Shown: positions 59,743-64,000 of the stretch, one piece after another | How positions within the stretch are numbered: the stretch's first letter is position 1 | Layout of the letters: each line of letters starts with the position of its first letter | NCBI GenBank assembly: GCA_021200415.1 | Contig: JAJQGO010000026.1 | Coordinates: forward strand, 80,436-144,435 | DNA length: 64,000 nucleotides | Source of the DNA: Ruminococcus sp. | GTDB lineage: Bacteria > Bacillota > Clostridia > Oscillospirales > Ruminococcaceae | Direction of reading: 5' to 3' | Position numbers and translations under genes: made by a program | Notes under the pieces: generated by a model | Database searches by the model: none | Seen by the model: only the letters and a program-made list of their open reading frames with translations | Told to the model about the DNA's origin: nothing

Positions 59743-60231
59743 TTAATTGTATATCGTCTCCCCGTAGTATTTGAACTTCACAAGGGAGTTGCGCTTGTAG
59801 GTGAGCGAGCCTTGCTGATTGAATGGTATCTTGTCATAGGCGGCGCGTGAGCATTCGATTTTCAGCGTCTTGCCCTTTCTCGTTACAAAAACAAGCTCAT
59901 AGTACGGGTCAATGAGCCTCGTCTGCCCCGTGCTTTCGATAACTCTCAGGCGGTCGTCGCTCTTCCTGATGAGGGTCGCCATTTCAACAATCGGCTCGTA
60001 GGTTTTCTTCTGGGAATCCTCGTTGGGGCGGTGCTTCTGGGAGGTATTCACATTTCCGCTGTGCTGATTTTTCTTGCCCGAACCATTTCCCTTGTGGTCG
60101 TCCTTATCATCGAGGAACGACGATAAAAGCTTTCTGATTGGACTTTTGCCCGCAAATAATAATATCACAAGAAGCAAAACAATTGCGATTGCGCACAAAA
60201 GAATAATTAGATTTCGCATCTGATCTGTCAT
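59743..60231 (-). CDS. DUF2500-like membrane-anchored protein
   Basis: A 162-residue protein with one membrane helix (about residues 9-27), a Lys/Asn/Ser-rich linker (about 40-75) and a C-terminal beta domain that resembles DUF2500: YYELVFVTRKGKTLKIECSRAAYDKIP and GSLTYKRNSLVKF (seen by key order). The function is unknown. The start at 60231 lies six bases after GGGAGAG. It follows galE by 31 bp. Confidence 0.65.
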   Translation of the reverse strand: MTDQMRNLIILLCAIAIVLLLVILLFAGKSPIRKLLSSFLDDKDDHKGNGSGKKNQHSGNVNTSQKHRPNEDSQKKTYEPIVEMATLIRKSDDRLRVIESTGQTRLIDPYYELVFVTRKGKTLKIECSRAAYDKIPFNQQGSLTYKRNSLVKFKYYGETIYN

Positions 60232-60262
60232 TTTCTCTCCCGACACAAATGTGCCGCTCCTT

Positions 60263-61276
60263 TCAATTTATTCCCATGGGGTTCAGTTTGGTGAAGTTCC
60301 AGCTGTCGGCGCACATTTCGTCAATATCCGCCTCTGCGTGCCAGCCGAAAATCCGCTCAGCCTTCGAAGCGTCGGCAAAGGAAGCGTCAATGTCCCCTGC
60401 CCTCCTCGGAGCGAATTTTCTCGGAATCTCCTTGCCGCAGGCACGCTCGTAGGCATCCGCAACCTCCAGAACGCTTGAGCCTCTGCCCGTGCCGAGGTTG
60501 ACCGCCTCAAAACCCGAATGGTCGGCGGCATATTTAATTGCGCAGACGTGACCCTTTGCAAGGTCGGTTACGTGGATATAATCGCGAACACCTGTTCCGT
60601 CAGGTGTATTGTAATCGTTGCCGAAAACGCTGAGCTGCCTGAGCTTGCCGGCTGCAACCTGCGCAATATAGGGCACGAGGTTGTTCGGGATTCCGTTCGG
60701 ATCCTCCCCCAGCAGACCGCTTTTGTGCGCGCCGATCGGGTTGAAGTAGCGGAGGGCAACTGCGCTGAATTCGGGGTCGGCAGTGCAGACGTCACGAAGA
60801 ATCTGCTCAATCATGACCTTCGTGTAGCCGTAGGGATTCGTTGAGGAGGTCGGCATATCCTCCGTGTAGGGTGCAGTATTGTCAACACCATAAACTGTTG
60901 CAGAGGATGAAAAGACAATCTTTTTGCAGTTGTTTTCCTTCATGACCCTCAGCAAGACAAGTGAACCTGTTATATTATTTGAGTAATACTCAATCGGCTT
61001 AGCCACGGATTCCCCGACAGCTTTAAGTCCCGCAAAATGGATAACGGAGTCAATATCGTTCTCCCGAAAAATTTTAGTCGTGCCCTCGTAATCGCAAATG
61101 TCCGTCTGATAGAAGGTAACATTTTTACCTGTTATTGTTTCAATTCGGCTGACAGCCGCCATCTTAGAATTGCTTAAATTGTCCATAATTATAACGTCAA
61201 AGCCGGAATTCAGCAGCTCAACGCAGGTATGACTGCCGATGAAGCCCGAACCGCCCGTAACAAGGATTTTTCCCAT
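60263..61276 (-). CDS. galE: UDP-glucose 4-epimerase
   Basis: GalE interconverts UDP-galactose and UDP-glucose. The 337-residue SDR-fold protein has the NAD-binding GGSGFIGSHTCVELL at the N-terminus, the catalytic Ser in VFSSSATVYG and Tyr/Lys in NPYGYTKVMIEQ. It completes the Leloir pathway with galK and galT at 5-8 kb. GGGAGGA precedes the ATG at 61276. Two promoters lie back to back with ttcA. Confidence 0.95.
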   Translation of the reverse strand: MGKILVTGGSGFIGSHTCVELLNSGFDVIIMDNLSNSKMAAVSRIETITGKNVTFYQTDICDYEGTTKIFRENDIDSVIHFAGLKAVGESVAKPIEYYSNNITGSLVLLRVMKENNCKKIVFSSSATVYGVDNTAPYTEDMPTSSTNPYGYTKVMIEQILRDVCTADPEFSAVALRYFNPIGAHKSGLLGEDPNGIPNNLVPYIAQVAAGKLRQLSVFGNDYNTPDGTGVRDYIHVTDLAKGHVCAIKYAADHSGFEAVNLGTGRGSSVLEVADAYERACGKEIPRKFAPRRAGDIDASFADASKAERIFGWHAEADIDEMCADSWNFTKLNPMGIN

Positions 61277-61318
61277 GATTATTCCTCCCAAAAAATTATG
61301 ATGGTGATGCCTTATACT

Positions 61319-61347
61319 ATTATAGTATATTTCCGAGGTTTTTGCAA
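61319..61347 (-). promoter_or_regulatory. Promoter of galE
   Basis: On the minus strand TTGCAA (61342-61347), 17 bases, TATAAT (61319-61324). Confidence 0.7.
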
Positions 61348-61354
61348 GATATAT

Positions 61355-61383
61355 TTGCAAATTTCGGCGATTCGTGGTATAAT
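61355..61383 (+). promoter_or_regulatory. Promoter of the ttcA-like gene
   Basis: TTGCAA (61355-61360), 17 bases ending GTGG, TATAAT (61378-61383). Confidence 0.7.
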
Positions 61384-61411
61384 TATCTATATTTATGCTT
61401 TGGAGGTTAAA

Positions 61412-62158
61412 ATGCAAAAAATTTTAGGATATATGAGAAAAGCGATTCAGGAGTACGATTTGATTCATGACGGCGACAGGATTTGCGTGGGCGTTTCCGG
61501 CGGCAAGGACAGCCTTGTTCTGTTAAATGGATTAACTCTGCTGCGCCGCTTCATTGGAATTGACTACGAGCTGGTTGCCGTGACTCTCGACCCGAGCTTC
61601 GGCGGCGTGGCGGGCGATTATTCCCCTATTGCGGAGCTTTGCGCGTCCCATAATGTGGAGTATCACGTCATTCGGACGCAAATCGGGGAAATCGTTTTCG
61701 ATGTGCGGAAGGAGCCGAATCCGTGCAGTCTTTGTGCGCGTATGCGCCGAGGTGCGCTTCATGATGCGACGCTGAAATACGGCTGCAACAAAATTGCTTT
61801 GGGTCACAACTACGACGATGCAGTTGAAACATTTATCATGAATCTTTTTACGGAGGGCAGAATCGGCTGCTTTTCGCCAATTTCGTATCTGTCGCGTAAA
61901 AAAATACACCTGATCAGACCACTTGTATTTGCTCCTGAAAGGGAAATCAGCAAAGCAGCCATAAAAAATAATTTGCCGATAGTTAAGTCAAAATGCCCTG
62001 CTGACGGTCACACAAACCGACAAAAAACGAAGGATTTTTTAGCTGAAATGGAACGTGCCGACCACGGCTTCAAGGACAGAATTTTTGGCGCAATGAAACG
62101 TGCCGATGTTGACGGCTGGGGCGGAGCGCATCCGGAAATCTATAATGTAAATGAATAA
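61412..62158 (+). CDS. TtcA-like tRNA thiolation enzyme
   Basis: A 248-residue PP-loop ATPase of the TtcA/TtuA group, which thiolates tRNA bases through an iron-sulphur cluster. Seen are SGGKDSLVLL near residue 29 (PP loop), CSLCARMRRG (CxxC) near residue 107, and ALGHNYDDAVETFIMNL. The third cluster Cys is probably the one in SKCPADGHTNR. The start at 61412 has TGGAGG upstream. The modified position in tRNA is not known from sequence. Confidence 0.85.
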   Translation: MQKILGYMRKAIQEYDLIHDGDRICVGVSGGKDSLVLLNGLTLLRRFIGIDYELVAVTLDPSFGGVAGDYSPIAELCASHNVEYHVIRTQIGEIVFDVRKEPNPCSLCARMRRGALHDATLKYGCNKIALGHNYDDAVETFIMNLFTEGRIGCFSPISYLSRKKIHLIRPLVFAPEREISKAAIKNNLPIVKSKCPADGHTNRQKTKDFLAEMERADHGFKDRIFGAMKRADVDGWGGAHPEIYNVNE

Positions 62159-62164
62159 AACAAA

Positions 62165-62190
62165 GGCTCTCCTATTGGAGAGCCTGATTG
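62165..62190. terminator. Bidirectional terminator between ttcA and the cohesin gene
   Basis: GGCTCTCC, loop TATT, GGAGAGCC; on the minus strand followed by TTTGTTTTATT, which should end the cohesin transcript. Confidence 0.8.
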
Positions 62191-62215
62191 TTTATTAAGT
62201 ACCGACTATTTTAAA

Positions 62216-63160
62216 TTAGTCTTCCTTCTTTCTGAGAACGAATGCAGCGCCAGCAGCAATAACAAGACCAGCAGCAGCAACGCCTACGCCTGCAACGCCT
62301 GTCTTAGGTGAGCTTGTAGCTGTACCCTTAGCTGTTGTAGTTGTTGTTGTTGTTGCAGCAGCAGCAGCTGTTGTTGTAGTTGTTTCTTCTTCCTCGTCAG
62401 CTGTTGTAGCTTCTGTAGCCTCAGTTGTAGCTTCTGTCTCTTCCTCAGGGATGTAAACACCACCGTTTGTGTAGTTGAGGAATGCAAATCCTGTGATAAC
62501 CTTTTGATCATATGAAGAATATTCAATATTTGTGCAGAGGTCACCAGCAACATAGCTGATTGAAACAGGATAGTAATCGCCAGCTACAGCATCATCAGTA
62601 ACCTTAAATGTAAGTGTTGCAAAATCAGTAATTCCTGATGCACCTGTACCACCTGTTGTGAAGAATACGCTGCCATCATCACCAAGTGCAATCGTCTTAG
62701 CACCAATAACGAGGCTGTCTTTTACTCCGTCACCCCAACCGTAGCTTACAAGCTCAAGGTTTTCTGTGTCGTAGTATACGTGGATACCTGTAGCAACCCA
62801 GTCACCATCACCAAGGATAGATACGTTAACTGTAACTTCTTCGCCAGCTGCACCTTCAACCTCATCAACAGTGATGTAGTTCTTAGCAGGTGAATCAGCA
62901 ATTGTGTCAGCGTCAATCTTAACGTATGAGCCGTCAACATCTTCGTAAACCCAGCCGCCGTCATCCTGAGCGCCAAGTGTAAGTGAAGAATCTGTGGAAT
63001 CGTCCTCAGCCTCTGTTGTTTCCTCAGAAGCCTCTGTTGTTTCCTCAGAAGCCTCTGTTGTTTCCTCTTCAGCAGAAGCGCCAATGCAGGTTACGGATGT
63101 TACAGCAACTGCAGAAAGTGAGAGTGCTGCAAAAATTCTCTTTAATGAATTCTTTCTCAT
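62216..63160 (-). CDS. scaE: ScaE-like sortase-anchored single-cohesin protein
   Basis: A 314-residue surface protein that should hold the cellulosome on the cell wall. A signal peptide (about 1-31, cleavage after ASA) is followed by TTEASEE repeats. One cohesin domain follows (about 75-230): ITVDEVEGAAGEEVTVNVSI, GIHVYYDTENLELVSYGW, and the GTGASGITDFATLTFKV stretch. A Thr-rich spacer follows. The C-terminus is a sorting signal: SPKTG in place of LPxTG, a hydrophobic helix and RKKED. Size and plan match ScaE of R. flavefaciens. The gene lies 93 bp behind the X-dockerin gene, as in the cttA-scaE order. The symbol is used by analogy. Confidence 0.85.
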   Translation of the reverse strand: MRKNSLKRIFAALSLSAVAVTSVTCIGASAEEETTEASEETTEASEETTEAEDDSTDSSLTLGAQDDGGWVYEDVDGSYVKIDADTIADSPAKNYITVDEVEGAAGEEVTVNVSILGDGDWVATGIHVYYDTENLELVSYGWGDGVKDSLVIGAKTIALGDDGSVFFTTGGTGASGITDFATLTFKVTDDAVAGDYYPVSISYVAGDLCTNIEYSSYDQKVITGFAFLNYTNGGVYIPEEETEATTEATEATTADEEEETTTTTAAAAATTTTTTTAKGTATSSPKTGVAGVGVAAAGLVIAAGAAFVLRKKED

Positions 63161-63202
63161 TGTAATTTTTTCCTTTCAAATTTATTTATTATTTATGTTA
63201 TA

Positions 63203-63225
63203 TCTGCCGCCGAATAGACGGCAGA
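63203..63225 (-). other. Hairpin between the X-dockerin gene and scaE
   Basis: TCTGCCG and CGGCAGA enclose a 9-base loop. There is no T run after it on either strand, so it is not a standard terminator and may be a processing or stability site. Confidence 0.45.
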
Positions 63226-63253
63226 CTTTAACATTACCATAAAGTGTGTGTGC

Positions 63254-64000
63254 TTATCTCTGGATCATGAACTCAGGAACAATGCTGTTCCAAATGTCAT
63301 AGCTTGAGTCAGTAGAAGTCTGCTGCTTGCTGTAGTAAACAAGCATATGCGAAGCATCTATGGCATCAAGATGTCTGCTTGTCTTATCACGAGTGATGTT
63401 CTCTGAATCGCTCTCGTAAACATCAATGTCTGCGAGGAATGCTGCCAGCTTATCAAGATCCTCATCGTCCTGTGTAAGCTTAATGCTCTTATCCTGAGTT
63501 GCGCTTGTCTGTTCCTTTGCGTAGTAGCTGAGGACATATGAAGCGTCAACCGAGTCAACAACATTGCTCAGGTCAGCATCGCCCTTAACGCCGATGTAAA
63601 CTGTAGCGGTTACGGCATTGCCGTCTGCGTCAGTCAGAACATAATCCGAGAATTCAGAAATATAGATCGGAACCTCATACTTGAATGTAGTATTTTCTCC
63701 TTCGTAGGTGCTTTCAGGTGTTGCGCCGCCGAAGTCTGCATATTCAGCAAGGTCAACAGCTGCTTCACTTCCGTCGGAGTAAACGAATACTACTGTCAGG
63801 CTTGAAATGAGGTCAGACGCTGCGAACTCGCGGGGATCGTGTGAGAAGTAGTAGCCTGTAACAGTTTCTACCTCGCTCACATAAGCCGAAACAATGGTTG
63901 GCCCTTCTGTTGTTGTAGTTGTGGTTGTTGTCGAACCATCGATAGGCTCTTCTGTTGTTGTAGTTGTAGTTGTACCATCAACAGGTTCTTCTGTTGTTGT
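63254..64000 (-). CDS. CttA/ScaB-like protein, C-terminal part with X module and dockerin
   Basis: The frame stays open to the right edge, so only the last 248 residues are seen. From the edge: two copies of a Thr run with EEPxDG (TTTTTTTTEEPIDGS), then an X module (about the 90 residues before GVKGD: VTGYYFSHDPREF...YVLTDADGNAVTATVYIGV), then a divergent dockerin. Its first calcium loop is GDADLSNVVDSVDASYVLSYYAK in part, and its second is interrupted by an insertion (DVYESDSENITRDKTSRHLDAIDASHMLVYYSK in part). An X-dockerin at the C-terminus followed by a ScaE-like gene is the arrangement of cttA in R. flavefaciens; ScaB also ends so. Which of the two it is depends on the unseen N-terminal part. 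Confidence 0.82.
   Translation of the reverse strand, partial: TTTEEPVDGTTTTTTTEEPIDGSTTTTTTTTEGPTIVSAYVSEVETVTGYYFSHDPREFAASDLISSLTVVFVYSDGSEAAVDLAEYADFGGATPESTYEGENTTFKYEVPIYISEFSDYVLTDADGNAVTATVYIGVKGDADLSNVVDSVDASYVLSYYAKEQTSATQDKSIKLTQDDEDLDKLAAFLADIDVYESDSENITRDKTSRHLDAIDASHMLVYYSKQQTSTDSSYDIWNSIVPEFMIQR

Noticed and set aside
62216..63160. Lipobox reading of the ScaE-like signal peptide (SVTC)
   Set aside because: The Cys context TSVTC lacks the usual Leu and small residues, and ASA before EEE is a good signal peptidase I site.
62330..64000. Regular short repeats that look like a CRISPR-type array
   Set aside because: They are Thr codons (ACA/ACT) of low-complexity linkers in two surface proteins, in frame and without unique spacers.

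Overview
The window looks like a low-to-mid GC chromosomal segment of a cellulosome-producing, anaerobic Ruminococcus (Oscillospiraceae), closest in style to R. flavefaciens or R. champanellensis. The reasons are a sortase-anchored single-cohesin protein next to an X-module/dockerin protein (the cttA-scaE end of a sca cluster), a second dockerin protein carrying two CE12 esterase domains, a group-B-like [FeFe] hydrogenase, and ordinary Firmicutes housekeeping blocks. The species assignment is inference. Sporulation-type genes (spoIIP, ytfJ/gerW, spoVB-like) are present, but whether the organism sporulates cannot be decided here.

Layout. 1-3.4 kb (minus): tepA-like, ftsK/spoIIIE and the first 21 codons of a YgiQ-like radical SAM gene. 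3.7-8.0 kb (plus): [FeFe] hydrogenase, galK, galT. 8.0-13.5 kb (minus): MoxR ATPase, DUF58, transglutaminase and DUF308 operon. 13.6-16.6 kb: a zinc-ribbon membrane protein and a Wzz-like protein. 16.6-19.2 kb: a 175-bp MITE-like repeat, a lipoprotein GH5 cellulase, tRNA-Leu(CAG) and tRNA-Arg(CCG). 19.4-29.7 kb: a permuted NlpC/P60-type protein, spoIIP, a polysaccharide deacetylase, metA, rluB, dacF-like, ytfJ, ytfI-like, scpB, scpA and an M50 protease. 29.9-35.8 kb: rpmB, the double CE12 dockerin esterase, a phosphatase-like protein, a degenerate RadC homologue and a DUF4234 protein. 35.9-41.5 kb (minus): one long unit of two M16 peptidases, lgt, folD and an intact radC, with a second MITE copy in its leader. 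41.7-45.8 kb: a DUF3810 metalloprotease-like protein, a lipoprotein, nnrDE and a DUF6106 protein. 45.9-49.7 kb: a phenylalanine T-box leader and pheST. 49.7-55.9 kb: spoVB-like, aminotransferase, an unknown gene, trpS, mazG, hup and rqcP. 55.9-62.2 kb: an orphan sugar-type binding lipoprotein, a MetH-activation-like protein, metF, ung, galE and ttcA. 62.2-64 kb (minus): a ScaE-like cohesin anchor and the C-terminal part of a CttA/ScaB-like protein that runs off the right edge.

How the genes fit together. The right end and the 30-33 kb esterase belong to one surface system for plant cell walls: dockerin enzymes dock on scaffoldins, and the X-dockerin protein is expected to bind the cohesin of the sortase-anchored protein. 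The GH5 enzyme instead carries its own lipid anchor. GalK, GalT and GalE complete the Leloir route for galactose. MetA, MetF and the MetH-activation-like protein serve methionine synthesis. Nineteen promoters of the form TTGnnn-N17-TATAAT, many with TGTGR just before the -10 box, can be read directly. Non-coding highlights are two copies of a 175-178 bp inverted-repeat element with smaller derivatives, and a homologous hairpin/ribosome-site element found in two intercistronic gaps.
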